Below, piece after piece: positions 12,178-25,199 of a stretch of DNA of 64,000 bases. The translations under genes and the position numbers were made by a program. Location: NCBI GenBank assembly GCA_965153355.1, contig OZ231126.1:87854001-87918000 (forward strand), in the 5' to 3' direction. This DNA comes from Flaccisagitta enflata. Taxonomy: Eukaryota > Chaetognatha > Sagittoidea > Aphragmophora. The notes below the pieces were generated by a model, which was not told the origin of the DNA, did no database searches, and was given only the letters and a program-made list of their open reading frames with translations. Numbering within the stretch: position 1 is the stretch's first letter; every line of letters starts with the position of its first letter.

Positions 12178-12655
12178 GAGGGGCAGCGGCCCCGAAGGAG
12201 CCGATGACCTATGCTGCTTTTATTTGAGCCTGGAGGCTGGAATTGGGGCCTTGAAGTTGGGATTTGAGCCTGGAGGTGGGGATTTGAGCCACGTGGCTAG
12301 GATTTGAACCTCGAGACTGAGATTTGAGCCTCAAGGTTGGAATTTGGGCCTTAAGGTTGGGATTTGGGCCTTAAGACTGGGATTTGGGCCTAGAGACTGG
12401 GATTTGAGCCTTGAGGGTGGGATTTGGGCCTCGAGGCTGAGATTTGGGCCTCAAGGCTGGGATTTGGGCTTCAAGGCTGGTATATGGGCGTCGAGGCTGG
12501 GATAAGGGCCTCGAAGCTAGGATTTGGGCTTGATGCTGCAATTTGAGCTTCGTAGCCAGGGGGGGGATGGAGGAGGAGGAGGAGGAGAAGAAGGAGGAGG
12601 AGAAATTTCTCCTGTGTGAAAGCATAGGTCATCAGCCCCTTTGGGGCCGCTGCCC
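12178..12655. repeat. Minisatellite module between inverted cores
   Basis: A forward core GGGCAGCGGCCCCGAAGGAG at 12,181 and an inverted core at about 12,636 flank ~17 copies of GGATTTGGGCCTCGAGGCTG. A GGAGGAGGAGAA purine tract precedes GTGTGAAAGCATAGGTCATC. Repeats of this family always have this order. Confidence 0.88.
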
Positions 12656-12682
12656 AAATGGAAAAAAAAGAATCAGTAATTA

Positions 12683-12765
12683 GATAGTGTAGAGCAGTTG
12701 GTAGAGTTGCTTGATCACCGAATTGGATGACTGACTGAGTTCGAGGCGAAAGGAAGAGCGAGCCA
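12683..12765 (+). other. tRNA-like relic (weak)
   Basis: AGAGCAGTTGGTAGAGTTGC resembles a tRNA D-arm/A box, and GAGTTCGAGGC about 50 bases on resembles a degraded B box. No cloverleaf could be closed by eye, so it may be the tRNA-derived head of an old SINE or chance. Confidence 0.25.
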
Positions 12766-12769
12766 TTAG

Positions 12770-13815
12770 TAACTGGGTATTTGAATTTGCACGTAATTGG
12801 CTCAACAGCTTTCTTGTCCATTTGTACATACACTCAAAATTCCCTACCCTCCCGGCAGAGATTAGCGTTACTGAGCGTCAGTGGTCGGCCGTTATGAGGT
12901 CGCTATATGGTAAAAATCCGCCATTTTATACTAAGGTCGTTATCCCTAAATAACTGGACGTTATTTACATAAGGTTACACATTATCTAAGTAAAAGGAAC
13001 AGATTTCGTAAAAGGTTCATTGCATTTGACTCATGGAAATCCTCGTTATGAAAAATGGACAACATTACCACTATCCTTACTAAACCTACTAACCATACCA
13101 TACTTACTATATTTACTATACTTACTATACTTACTAGGTTCTTCCCAATTTCAGGCTGACGGTCAGACCCCCGGAAGAGTCATTTTTCAGAGTATGAATC
13201 ATCCGGATTTATTTATGTTACCATTAAATATGATGTTTGAGGGGTTTGAAAACCAATTTTGTTTTGCTTAGCAGCCCCTCAATTTTCTGCAAGCGCCAAT
13301 TTTGTTCAGAAGTATGCAAATAGGCTAATGCGGATTTTGCCGGACATGGGCCTATGAACCACGTACATCTATGAGGTAGCGCTCATTCTCGCATGCCAGT
13401 ATATGAAAGGGGGATGATTAGGGATCAATTTTCTTAACAATGTCATCATCCTCTCACTGAATAATGCAAATTAGGTTTAAATAATTAGGTCAAATGAAGC
13501 AAAAGTGCTTATGTTAGATTGTTAACAAAAAAATATTGATTGAGATCAACAACGGCACTTCAACGTTTGGTTAGACTCAAGGAAAATCCGAGTTCCGAAT
13601 TTCCCCCAACTGGTAGTGGTATTTTGTTTCCTCGAATGCGGGTGCATGAGCAATTTTTTTTCTTTTCTTTTTACTCTTTTCACTAGATCTTATTTTTTTT
13701 TTTTGGTCTTTTTTTTATCCCAGGGGCCCTCCTAGGTCCCAGTCCCTTCGTCTTAGATAGGGTGACCCCCCTCTGGCCGGGCCTGGCTGATAGAATCTTT
13801 TGGCTAGTTGGGCCA
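12770..13815. other. Non-coding spacer with TACTATACT repeat
   Basis: A short TTACTATACTTACTATA tandem lies at about 13,060-13,135, echoed at 17,385-17,470. Nothing else was recognised. Confidence 0.6.
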
Positions 13816-13819
13816 GCCT

Positions 13820-14880
13820 ACAAAACTTAAAATTCTCATTAATTCTATTCATATATTGAGACTTACCGCTGTGGCCATTCCTAGTTTCACTTGATTGTTA
13901 AATCCATGTATGTCTTCAATTCCAGCCAGTTAGGTTGATCTGCAGGACTCAAAAAATCTATTTACATCTGTTCGATATTACCATCGTGAAGCTCAATGCA
14001 AAATTTGAAGTGATTCAGGTAATTGCTCCCGAGTTAACCACATTTTTTTCTCTTCTGGGTTAATCTTGGGCCAAATTTTGCCAATTTTTGCCAGTTAAGA
14101 CTAGACTATACGATTTTGATTCTCGGATTGTTAACATCAATGGAGTGTTACCATTTTGAATTTCCATACCAAGTTTAACTTAATCTGATAGATTTTGCCC
14201 CTTAAACCACATTTTTCATTTTTGGGCTAATTCAGGCCAGTTTAGCTGATGTGCATGACTCAAGTGCCTTAAAACATCTTTGCATGCGTTTAGTTTTACC
14301 ATTGTGACGCTCCTGTTTCAAGTAAAACGGATGCAGGTCGCCTAAGTCCCGCCTCTATTCCTTTTTTGGGTGGGGGGTGGTTTTGGCTAATTTTCGGCCA
14401 ATTTAGCTAGTCTACATGACTGGAATTCGCTGAAAATAATTCTGCGCCATGTTTGAACATAAAAGGGAAGTGATTGGCCAAATTATTAAACTTTTTTTTC
14501 ATTTTTGGACTAATTTTGGCCTGATTTTGGCTATCTGGGCTACATCGCATAATCGGAGCTCAATGAATTGTTGTGACATGTAAGAGGAGACTGCGGCGAA
14601 GTTCCATTTCAAATTTCATTCAAATTGTTTATATACTAGTTTGAGTAGATACATGTTGAAACCATGAATTGAGCGCGAAAGCGTCGATAACCTTGAAACC
14701 TACTAAATAAGGATGTTTTCTTTCCTCCTCTCTTCAATCTTCATCCAGGTTAAGAGTCAACAGACTGCCACCTCGGCGGATTTAGATGTTACTATATTGT
14801 CATGCTTGAAAGGAAAGCCATTTTTATCAATATTAGAAATATGAAAACTGCTTCCTGAATGAGAGAAATTGATTAGACCG
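13820..14880 (+). repeat. Diverged duplication, first copy
   Basis: Irregular TTTTTGGGCCAATTTTGGC words end in a block with CATGCTTGAAAGGAAAGCCA. The same order of words, ending CATGCTTGAAGGGAAAGTGA, occurs at 15,900-16,745. It is an old segmental duplication of non-coding sequence. Apparent frames are short and not shared between copies. Confidence 0.6.
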
Positions 14881-14889
14881 AGACGGGGC

Positions 14890-15020
14890 AGATGACAAGT
14901 CATCCAAGGATCGCACATGGTCAGTGGTACCCGATGCCCTGCTTGGAGTGATCAGCTAAAGAAGCGGAGCGAGAGCAGGGCAGCGGCCCCAAAGGGTCGA
15001 TGTCCTGTAGGACAAGGATG
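14890..15020 (-). repeat. Dispersed-module fragment with core
   Basis: Reverse copy of CCTTGGATGACTTGTC and GGGCATCGGGTACCACTGAC, then CAGCGGCCCCAAAGGGTCGA and CCTGTAGGACA. The same blocks occur at 6475, 10,300 and 22,640. Confidence 0.75.
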
Positions 15021-15192
15021 AATTTCTTTACATCCTGAAAAGGCATATTTCAGTCCTTTGGAGCAATTCTCCATGATATTCAATGGGAGTTTTTATCTAT
15101 TTTAATCTATTTTCCATGTTATACAATGAGAATTTCATGTTTTTATCAATCTTTCATGTTATCCAATAGGAATTTCACTTTTTTTTTCATTT

Positions 15193-15316
15193 ACGCGACT
15201 CTACAACCCGCTCTGTCTGTCTGTTGGTCCGTCCGTCCATCTGTCCGTCACACTGCTTTTTTACGCCACCCCTGCCCACCCGCACGCGACTAAGGTCGCT
15301 GTGTATCCAGCCTTGT
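15193..15316 (+). repeat. Palindrome-headed dispersed repeat, compact copy
   Basis: Begins ACGCGACTCTACAACCCGCT, continues through a GTCCGTCC tract, and ends CCCTGCCCACCCGCACGCGA followed by GTGTATCCAGCCTTG. Only ~124 bp, so it is the clearest view of the two conserved ends of the family. The palindrome half is truncated. Confidence 0.8.
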
Positions 15317-15383
15317 TTTCAACAATCTTGACAATCCGGTCATCGTGGTTTAGAATTTCATAGTGTTTTTTCGCATTTCAGGA

Positions 15384-15741
15384 TACGAAAGATAAAAATT
15401 TAACCTTTTAAATTTTTTATCAAGAATTACAACTTTTAAAGTAGTTAAAAGTTAAAAAATGTGTTAAAAGTTAAAAAAGTTAAAATACAGTTTAAAAAGT
15501 TAAAAATGGTTTTTAGTCAGTGCTTTTTATTGCCAACTGCAGTTTTTAATATTTTAACATTTTTTTTTAACATTTTTTTTTTTTCTTTTTTTTTTTCTTT
15601 TTTTTTTTTTAACATTTAACTTTTTTAACATTTTTAACTTTTTAACCTTTTTTAATCTTTTTTAACTTTTTTAAACTTTTTACAACTTTTAAAAAAAAGG
15701 TTAAAAAGTTAAAAAAAGTTAAAAATTTTTTAGCTTTCGTA
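15384..15741. repeat. AT-rich foldback of TTAAAA words
   Basis: TACGAAAG at 15,384 is mirrored by CTTTCGTA at 15,734. The left half is made of GTTAAAAAGTT words and the right half of AACTTTTTTAAC words, so the whole stretch can fold on itself. No gene. Confidence 0.75.
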
Positions 15742-15899
15742 CCCCTGATTTCAGGATTTTAATGATAAAAATGTAACGCATTAAATTTTGTTGCATCAAG
15801 AATGCCCTCTTTGGGCATCCATTTCGCACAAAAATTAGGCGTGTGCAGGTATACATGTTCTATATATTGTCAAATTGCGATCAATCCCACTCAAAGTAA

Positions 15900-16745
15900 C
15901 TAGTGTGGCTAAATACAATCCTCATAGATAGTGTGCATTTGAATTGGTAAACCTTCATACCAAATTTGATTACAAAGACCGTTTAAAAAATGATAAGCAG
16001 ATTTTTTCTCATTTTTAAGACAATATTGGCCAATTTTGTTTTTTTGGCATTCTTGATGTTATTTGGGAGTTTAGTTTTACCATTGTGAATATTCTAGTGT
16101 GATGAAAGCCTGTGTTATTCCATATTTTCTCATTTTTGGACCGTTTTGGCCAGTATTTTTTTCAACGACAAGTGTAAACTCAATTGTATGAAAATGACCA
16201 GAGTTCTGCAATTTTTTTCCATTTTTGGGCCGATTTTGGGCAGTATTTGCTTCATTTTGACCAGTATAACGGCTTTATACCACTTCAATCGTGTGCAAAT
16301 GTTTAGCTTTACTATTCATAGACAATACACCAAGTTTCAGTTAAATCAGAAAAAGATAGCCAAAGTTATTTTACATTTTTTTCATTTTTGGGCCAATTTT
16401 GGCTGTTTTTTGACCAGTTGGGCCCAAACGCACAATCTGTGCCTCATGAAGAGTCAATGGGCCATAGAAGGGTCTCTTTAGGGCTTCTATTTCAAATTTC
16501 ATCCAAATCAGATGAAAACTGTAGTTTTTATAAAGGTTTTATTGATACTCGTCTATTAAGCGTCGAAAGGTCGAAACCCCCAATATTACGACCCATTTTC
16601 CGTTTCATTCCAGATCCAGGACGGCTTACACGCTGTCAATCACTTATAAGGTTTCAGACGTTACCATGACGCCATGCTTGAAGGGAAAGTGATTTTTAGA
16701 ACCATCAGGTATCTAACAACTATTTTCTGAATGAAAGAAAAAGGT
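15900..16745 (+). repeat. Diverged duplication, second copy
   Basis: Partner of 13,820-14,880. The end block with TCATTCCAGATCCAGG and CATGCTTGAAGGGAAAG aligns to 14,745-14,875. An internal word, GCGTCGAAAGGTCGAAACCC, occurs twice (16,560 and 16,771). Confidence 0.55.
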
Positions 16746-17578
16746 CGGAAGAAGACGGGACAATTAAAAAGCGTCGAAAGGTCGAAACCCCCAATATTAC
16801 AGGGGAAAAATAATATCATGAAAATGATCGATCAAGACGGAGAAATTCCACCAGAATTTTTACAGGCGTAGTGGAAGGTCATGGCTGCAAGAGTAACTTA
16901 TGAAAACTCTAAAATGATGGTTTTTTTTCTTTTAAGCAAATAATGATTAACATTTCTAGTTTTAGGCAAGAATATGGCAAATATTCGCCTCACCCTAGAT
17001 GTAGGAAACTGGCGTCAATTTTTTCAATCAGATTGTTTTTTCACACTTTTTTTTTGCATAGGCCTTGACACAAGGGACGAAATGGGATGGGAAATCATAA
17101 CACCACCTCATATTTTAAGCATTTTACCGTCATTACACATAGATATGCCCCACGTTACAAATAAGTTACACGAAAAATCCCCTGTAATAGCATCATTTTA
17201 GCCTAAAAAATGAGTGTTTAGACATACATATACAGGATATCTTGTTAAATTCTTATCAATTACATAAAAGGTTACCACCTTAGCTCAGAGGAGGCGCCCA
17301 CATGCTTACAGGTACAAAAGATTAACTGGAAACCTGCCCAAACCCGACCGTCACTTTAAGATTGGAAAGAACCACTATACTTACTACACTTACTATACTT
17401 AATATACTTACTGTACTTACTATACTTACTATACTTACTATTTTTACTTTTCTTACTATACTTTCTACAGTTACTATATTACTATACAAGGCCCTCTTCT
17501 ATTCATTTCAGTTAGGGTAGAGAGAAGGATATTGTTCCACCTATCATACTTTGGCCTAAACACTGTTAAAAGCGAGAG

Positions 17579-17615
<37 letters not shown>

Positions 17616-18000
17616 AAGAGAGAGCACACACCAAAAGCGATATAAGATCGACTTAAAGAAACAAAGGATCTTGGAAGAATAGAAGAGAAGAAGGAGAAGA
17701 AAGAGGAGGAAGAAGAGGAGGAGGAAGAGGAAAGATCGGTTTTCATGGTGATTTATCCGTTATTCGTTATCCCATATATCCTATCCGTTACACGGATTGC
17801 CGGATCTCGATACCTAATCTCTGCCTCCCGGCGCCTCTTGAGCCCTGATCCTGCCCTCCCTAGCCTTCATTCAGCCCTCCTGTTAGTCCATTTGTCTGTC
17901 CATTTGTCTATCCATCCCCTCAGGCTCTCTCAGGTCTGAGATCCGCCGACTCAGGCCTGAAATTCCCTAAATTAACATGATAATTTGAACGACAATGATT
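16746..18000. other. Non-coding with short simple repeats
   Basis: Contains a TACTATACT tandem (17,385-17,470), a (GA)n run (17,582-17,616) and a GAGGAAGAAGAGG purine tract (17,660-17,735). No gene or RNA recognised. Confidence 0.6.
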
Positions 18001-18004
18001 TAAT

Positions 18005-20036
18005 TGATGAAAATGCCAATTTTGGCCATTTTAGCCCATTTTTGGCCGGCTTTTGGCCTGTTACGGCCACTGTATCAGTACTCGAATCTCTCAGTAAGTA
18101 TCTTTGTCCTAGTTCTGACTAGATTGAATGAGATCTACAAAAAAAATCTGAACAATTATGATATTTGAGATGAAAATATAAATTTAGGCTATTTTAGCCC
18201 AATTTTGGCCTATTTGTGGCCTGCGATGGCCCCGGTATCAGTTTTCACAGCTCTCAATGAGTACATTTGACCTAATTCTGACTGAAATTAGTGAGATTGG
18301 CTAAAAAATTCTGAATAACAATGATCTGCCCAATGAAAATGCAGAATTAGGCCATTTTTGCCCATTTTGGCCCATTTTTTGCCTGTTTTTGGCCTGTTAT
18401 GACCCCGGAATAGATGTACAAAGCTCTCAATGAGTATTTTTGTCCTAGTTCTGACTAGATTGAGCGAGATTTACAAAAAAATTCCAAAGAGCTTTGATAT
18501 TTTGGATGAAAATGTCTATTCTGGCCATTTTAGGCCATTTTTGGCCTGTTTTTGGCTTGATATGGCCCCGGTATCAGTTTCCAAAGCTCTCAATGAGTAT
18601 ATTTGACCTAGTTCTAACTTCATTGAGTGAGATTGGCAAAAAAATTCTGAAAAACAATGATCTATCAAATGAAAACACCGATTTTGGCAATTTTAGGCCA
18701 TTTTGGGCAGCGGCCCTGAAGGGGCCAATGACCTATGCTTTCACATATGCAGAAATTTCTCCTTCTTCTCCTTCTTGTTTGTACCCCCCCTTCGAGTCCC
18801 CTTCAAATCCCAGCCTTGAGGCTCAAATCCCAGCCTCAAGGCTCAAATCCCAGCCTTGAAGCTCAAGTCCCAGCCTCAAAGCTTAAATCCCAGCCTCAAA
18901 GCTCAAATCCCAGCCTCAAAGCTCAAATCCCAGCCTTGAGGCCCAAATCCCAGCCTCGAGGCCAAAATCCTAGTCTTGAGGCTCAAATCCCAGCCTCAAA
19001 GCTCAAATCCCAGCATCGAAACTCAAATCCCAACCTTGAAGCTCTATCCCAGCCTTGAGGCTCAAATCCCAGCCTCCAGGTTCAAATTCTAGCCTCCAGT
19101 CCGTAATCCCAGCCTTGAGGCTCAAATGAAATCAGCATAGGTCATCGGCCCCTTCAGGACCGCTGCCCCACTAACCACCTTACACCCACATACACACACA
19201 TAGGGGCAACGGGTACCGCTGACCATCTAACACTTTTGCGACTATTTGGCCTGTTTTTTGCCTCTTGTGGCGTTGGTATCAGTTTCCAAAGCTCTCGATG
19301 AGTATATTAGACCTTGTTCTGACTGCATTGAGTGAGATTGGCGAAAAAATCCAGATTAACAAAGATATATGAGATGAAAATGCCGATTTTGACCATCTTA
19401 GGCCATTTTTAGCCTGTTTTTGGCCAGTTGTGGCCCCTGTATTAGTTTTCAAAGCTCTCAATGAGTATATTTGACCTAGTTCTGACTGGATTGGGTGAGA
19501 TAAGTGAAAAAATTCCAAATAACAATGATCTATCTGACAAAAATGCCAATTTTGGCTATTTTGGGCCATTTTTGGCCTTTTGGCCTGTAAGTACCTCCGT
19601 GTCAGCATTCAAAGCTCTGAATGAGTATATTTGTCCTTATTCTGACCTAATTGAGTGTGTTTGGCAAGAAATTTTTAAAAAACACTCGTGTTTTGGGAAA
19701 AAATGCGGTTTTTGCCTTTTTTGGGCCATTTTTGGCCTGTTTTTGGCCATTTGCAGTCCCCGTATGGCTGCCAAACTCTCGTAAACTGTGTATATACTCC
19801 AGTTCTTGTTAGGTTCAACTAAAAAACGCAACTGGGTGTCAACAGTGAACTCCAAATAGCCAAAAAGTGCATTTTTACCCCAAAAATGGCAAAAAATTGG
19901 ATTTTTGAAAAGGATGCCCAAAAAATATTCCAAAATGGAGGTCAGATTCGTGTTCAGCACGAAAAAATATGTCAGAATAGTGAAGTTCCAGAGCTTTTTG
20001 GAAATTTTTACCCTACACTTCCTTAAGATCCCTGAC
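18005..20036 (-). repeat. ~163-bp satellite array, right inverted arm
   Basis: The satellite of 8311-9815 occurs here in reverse orientation (CAGTTTCCAAAGCTCTCGAT, ATTGAGTGAGATTGGC). It ends at 20,028-20,036 with the complement of the left arm's first bases (GTCAGGGATC). The array is interrupted by the minisatellite module at 18,706-19,240. Confidence 0.9.
18706..19240. repeat. Minisatellite module inside the satellite
   Basis: A forward core at 18,706, CTATGCTTTCACATATGCAG, about 17 copies of CAAATCCCAGCCTCAAAGCT and an inverted core at 19,145 are followed by the tail GGGTACCGCTGACCATCTAA and TTTTGCGACTATTTGG. It splits a satellite unit and is therefore a later insertion. Confidence 0.88.
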
Positions 20037-20221
20037 TAAAAGCGTGAGGGCCCTATCAATTTTTTTTTACCTGGTCTGGGTGCACGATGCATGATGATCA
20101 TGATGACTGTTCTCTGATTCTGTCTTTCCGCTTCCTGATTTTATTCATTTTCTATTTCTTTTTTTGCCATTCCAATCTTTCATTCTCTCTTTCCAACGCT
20201 CTTTCTGTTTCTGTCTGCCAC

Positions 20222-20672
<451 letters not shown>

Positions 20673-21346
20673 AACAGGAGGAAATGTATCTCGCCGATAG
20701 CCGTAGAGGAGAGTCTATATATATGCCGTAGAAGAGGATATCTGGATGCAGATAACAGGAGAAGGGAATGTAGACGTAGAAAATATCTATATGACAGCGT
20801 CCCCCCGAAGGCAACATTTGTGTTTCAAAGAGGGTCAAAATGGAAATTTTGAATGAATGGAAATGGAAAGACAAGTAAATAAAAATGATTCAGATAGCTC
20901 AAACATAATATCTGAAAGAAAAATTTGCATTCATTTAGCAAGAAGGACCAAGTTTAGCCAATGTTACTAAAAAAAATTTATTGAAAATTTCTACTTTTTT
21001 CATTTTTGGTTACTGACAGGGGGCTGGTCTAAATTCTAAATTTGCATAGAAAATGAAAATATCAAAAAACAAAGAACATAGTTCTCTTCCCAAATCGATT
21101 ACAGAGATAACTATGTTTTTCAAAATGCAAAATTTCCCTGTGTATGGCTTTCTTAGAATTTAGACCACAGAAAATGAAAAAAAATGTAAGCAGAAATTTG
21201 CTAAAAACCATCATTTCCTGCTAATTTCCATGTCAATTGCATAGTTCAAATTACTTTTTAGCTCAGAATATGATAAAAAGGTATACACCAGGTGTCTTTA
21301 GAGACAAAATGTCCAATAAAAGCATTCCAGCTTCATTATTATCCTG
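20673..21346. other. AT-rich spacer, nothing recognised
   Basis: No gene seen. GGTCTAAATTCTAAATTTG (about 21,026) has an inverted partner near 21,155. Confidence 0.55.
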
Positions 21347-22115
21347 ATCACTAGGGCATCCAACAACCGCTTGGTTTAAACTAGGAGTACTTGAACTTTT
21401 ATTGTGGTTTCTGTTGGTCAAGCCCATGTGGGATCCATGGCAATTGATTGCAAAATTTTTCCAGGATGAAATTTTTTTAAATTTCAATTTTTTTGTGGGT
21501 GGGTGGTACAGGCCATTTTCATCCTTTACCATCAGAACAAGGTAACTTCTAAAGCATTTATCTCCTAAACGAATCGACGAATTGACCTCAACTTGGGCTC
21601 ATTTTAAAGAGGAGACACTGTTCTTTAAAATGAGCCCAAATTCAGCTTACTCGCTCAATTCGTTTAGGAGCTACAGTCCTCCAAAGTTGATAGTATTTTA
21701 AGCCTTTACCATCAGAACAAGGTAACTTCAAAAGCATTTATCTCCTAAACGAATTGACTAATTGACCTCAACTTGGGCTCATTTTAAAGAGGAGACACTG
21801 TTCTTTAAAATGAGCCCAAATTCAGCTTAATCGCTCAATTCGTTTATGAGCTACAGTCCTCCAAAGTAGATAGTATTTTGAGCCTTTACCATCAGAACAA
21901 GGTAACTTCAAAAGCATTTATCTCCTAAATGAATCGACAAATTGACCTCAACTTGGGCTCATTTTAAAGATGAGACACAGCTTTTTAAAATGAGCCTAAA
22001 TTGAGCCAAATTGCTCAATTCGTTTAAGAGCAACAGTCCTCCAAAGTTGATGTTATTTTCAGCCTTTACCATCAGAACAAGGTATCTTCCAAAGCATTTA
22101 TCTCCTAAACGAATT
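21347..22115 (-). repeat. Left arm of inverted ~180-bp repeat array
   Basis: A ~190-bp end block with TCACTAGGGCATCCAACAAC is followed by about three and a half ~178-bp units. Each unit contains its own hairpin (TTGGGCTCATTTTAAAGA, 11-nt spacer, complement) inside an outer CTCCTAAACGAATTGA inverted pair. The arm is repeated in reverse at 25,200-25,977. The frame in the end block is conserved only as DNA is conserved. Confidence 0.88.
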
Positions 22116-22154
22116 AACAAATCAACTTGGGCTCTAAAATAAGAGGAGACAAAG

Positions 22155-22745
22155 CTTTTTAGTCGCGTGCTACGAAACTTTCCCCCCCGCTATGTCAGAC
22201 TGTCGATCAGTTGGTCAGTCGGTTGGTTGGCTGGTTGCTTAGTTGGTTCCCTTTTTGGGCAGTAGCCCCAAAGGATCGATGTCCTGCAGAACACAGGGGG
22301 CAATGTCCAGATGTCCTTCTGTCTGTCTGTCCATCCGTCCATCTGTCTTTTCATCCGTCCATCCATCTGTCTGTCCGTCCATCTGTCCCTCCCATTGACC
22401 ATCAAGACCTCAAATATGCCCTCCAGACGTCAAATCTGCCCTCCAGACTGTGAATCTCACCTCCAAGCATCAAATCAGCCCTCCATGCCTCAGATTTTCC
22501 TTCCAAACCTCAAATCTTGCTCAAAGCCTTAGCTCTGCCCTCAAGCTTTCAAATATGCCTTCAAAAGGCCTAAATCAGTCATCTAAGGCCTGAAATTTGT
22601 CCCCTCAGGATGTCAGGTAATTGACCCGTGTTCTACAAGAAATTGGCGCTTCGGGGCCGCTGCCTTGCTCTCACTTCACTTCTTCATTGGATAAATCCCA
22701 ACAGGGCATTGGGTTCCACTGACCATGTGCGATCCTTGGATGACT
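22155..22745 (+). repeat. Composite palindrome head, core, minisatellite
   Basis: TAGTCGCGTGCTACG, then a (TTGG)n tract, a core (22,258), a GTCCATCC tract and irregular CTCAAATCTGCCCTCCA units. An inverted core (22,648) and the CCTTGGATGACTAG tail follow. At 22,775-22,806 lies the far end of the palindrome family. Confidence 0.8.
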
Positions 22746-23064
22746 AGTAACTAGCACTGCTCCAGCCCACCAGCACGCAGCTGGGGTAGCCGTGTATCCA
22801 TTCTTGTCAAAATGAGCCAAAATTGAGCTTAATTGCTCAATTTGTTTAGGAACAACAGTCCTCCAATGTTGTTTTTTTCAGTCTTTACTACAGAATACAC
22901 CGTCTTTAAATCAAAATGGCAAATAGTAAACCTTTGTAGATCCAAAACTACTAGCTCAAAAGCTTTCAAATTTTTAGTAAATGTTGGTAACAACTGACCA
23001 TTTTATTATGCCAAAACTCAGATTTTATTGTAGATGAGAATCACTCTTTTATTTGTTACTTTTT

Positions 23065-23795
23065 TAGAAGTGGCCCCAGGGGCCAATGACTATGCTTTCA
23101 CATGCAGAAATTTCTCCTCGTCCATTGTCTGTATCCTCCAGGCCTAAAGGGCCAATGACCTATGCTTTCACATATGCAGGAATTTCTCCTACGTCCATCT
23201 GTCCATACCCCCCATTGAGGCCCAAATCCCAGCTTGAGGCCCAAATCCTAGCTTGAGGCTCAAATCTGTTGAGACCAAATCCTAGCCTTGAGGCCAAAAA
23301 CCAAGCTTCAAACGAGACCCAAATTACAGCCTTGAGGCACAAGTCCCAGCCTTGAGACCCAAAACCAAGCTTTGAGGCTCAAAACCCAGCCTTAAGGCCC
23401 AAAATCTAACCTCAAGGCCCAAATCCCGGCCTTGAGGTCCAAATCCCAGCCTGGAGGCCAAATCCCAGCCTTGAGGCCAAATCCCAACCTTGAGGCCAAA
23501 TCCCAGCCTTGAGACTCAAATACCAGCCTTGAGGTCCAAATCCAAACATTGAGGCCCAGATCCCAGCCTTGAGGCCCAAATTCTATCCTTAAGGACCTAA
23601 TCCCAGCCTTGAGGCCCAAGTCCCAGCCTTGAAGCCTAAAACCCAGCCTTGAGGCTATAAATTCAGCCGTGAGGCCAAAATTCCAGCCTTGAGGCTAAAT
23701 TCAATCCTTGCGGCCCAAATCCAAGCCTTTAGGCCCAAATACCAGCTTTGAGGCCCAAATCCTAGCTCTGAGGCCAAAATCCCTAAGACTTACCA
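23065..23795 (+). repeat. Core plus ~20-bp minisatellite
   Basis: Diverged cores at about 23,071 and 23,145, then about 28 units of GCCCAAATCCCAGCCTTGAG. It ends in ACCATCTAACGCTTTTGGG, a truncated form of the family tail. Confidence 0.88.
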
Positions 23796-23864
23796 TCTAA
23801 CGCTTTTGGGTCACGTTAGGGATTTCAATCCGTGTCTTTTGTTTTAAAGTGTTTTTACGCAGGT

Positions 23865-23960
23865 AGTGTTTTAGGGTTGGGGTGAGGTTAGGGTTAGGGA
23901 TGGGGTGGGTTTTCAGAAGTTAGGGACCAGGGTTGGGTTATAGATAGATTTAGGGCAAGG
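23865..23960 (+). repeat. Degenerate TTAGGG-like stretch
   Basis: Three TTAGGG words occur among G-rich variants (GGTTAGGGTTAGGGATGGGG). Too short and impure to be a telomere. Confidence 0.5.
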
Positions 23961-24244
23961 TGTGGACTTGGTTTTGTATGTTTTAACTCGAGTGCGCTTG
24001 AATTGAATATTTGCCTTTGCGGGAAAAAACAAGTGCACTGGATTGAATACCCTAAGATTACCCGCTTTTGCCACTTTTGTTTAGTATTGGCAAAGAAAGC
24101 ATAGAAATCAAAGCAAATCAGTTAAAAAGCTGTCATGCTTAGATTTGCAGTTGTTCAGAGATGCAGATTCTGCAAGCTGTATCATTACAGAATTGGTCTC
24201 TCAAGAGCTGCTTGAGCTTTTACTCACTATTGATTCTATCATTC

Positions 24245-24880
24245 TGTCTCTTAATTTAGTATGTTCTTTCTTTCTCTCTCTCTGTCTGTCTTTCTGTCTG
24301 TCTGTCACTCTTTATGCATTGTTCCTCTTGCTTTCTTTCTTTTCTCTTGTTTCTGATAATCATTCCCTTCATGTCATACCCACATTCTTCTTTCCTTTTG
24401 GGCAGTGGCCCCGAAGGAGCCGATGACCTGTGCTTTCATTGGTCTCTCAGAAATTTCTCCTTCTTCTTCTCCTCCTCCGCCCGGTCCCCCCCCCAGCTTC
24501 AATGCCAAAATTCTAGTCCTGAGGCCCAAATTCTAGCTGTGAGGCCCATATTCCACCCCAGAGATCCAAATTCTAACCTTGAGGCCCAAATTCTAGCCTA
24601 GAGGCCCAAAATCAAGCCCTGAGGCCTAAATACTAATGTCTGAAGCCTTAATCCCATCTTTGAGGCACAAATCCCAGCTTTGCGGCCTGAATTCTATCTT
24701 GGGGGTTCAAATCCCTGGCTTGACACCCAAATTCTATGTATACTCTCTCAAAGAGATAAAAACAGCATAGGTCATTGGCATTTTTGGGGCTGCTGCCCCT
24801 CTCACCACCTCAAACCAACGTACACTCACATAGGGGCAATGGGTACCTCTGACCATCTAACGCTTTTGCGACTATTTTCT
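24245..24880 (+). repeat. (CTTT/CTGT) tract and core plus minisatellite
   Basis: A pyrimidine microsatellite (24,265-24,350) precedes a core (24,397), CTTCTTCTCCTCCTCC, and about 12 units of GAGGCCCAAATTCTAGCCT. An inverted core (24,775) and the tail GGTACCTCTGACCATCTAAC close it. Confidence 0.8.
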
Positions 24881-25199
24881 TTACCCCTTTAATTTCCTTC
24901 CCTATCCTCTCTTGCTGCATCTGCCGCAATTTGGGCTATGTAAATTAACTCTGCCGCAATTTGGGCCTTGTCTGCCGCGTAGCATTGCTATTTGCTACCA
25001 TGAATTTGCATCTCTGCAGTCGTTCTTAGATTTGATGTTGTGCTTGGAATTGGCTGTAAAGTACCAAGGCCTCAAGCTGCCAAATATTGCTGGTCGCGGG
25101 GAAGAAAATCAAATGGGAAGGGGATTGATAAAATCTAATGCCGACTCAGTCCTGCACACGGTAAAAAAAATAACATCAACTTTGGAGAACTGTTGCTCC
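24881..25199. other. Spacer, nothing recognised
   Basis: CTGCCGCAATTTGGGC is repeated (24,921 and 24,951). No gene supported. Confidence 0.5.

Noticed and set aside
23865-23960. Interstitial telomere
   Set aside because: Only three TTAGGG words in degenerate G-rich sequence.
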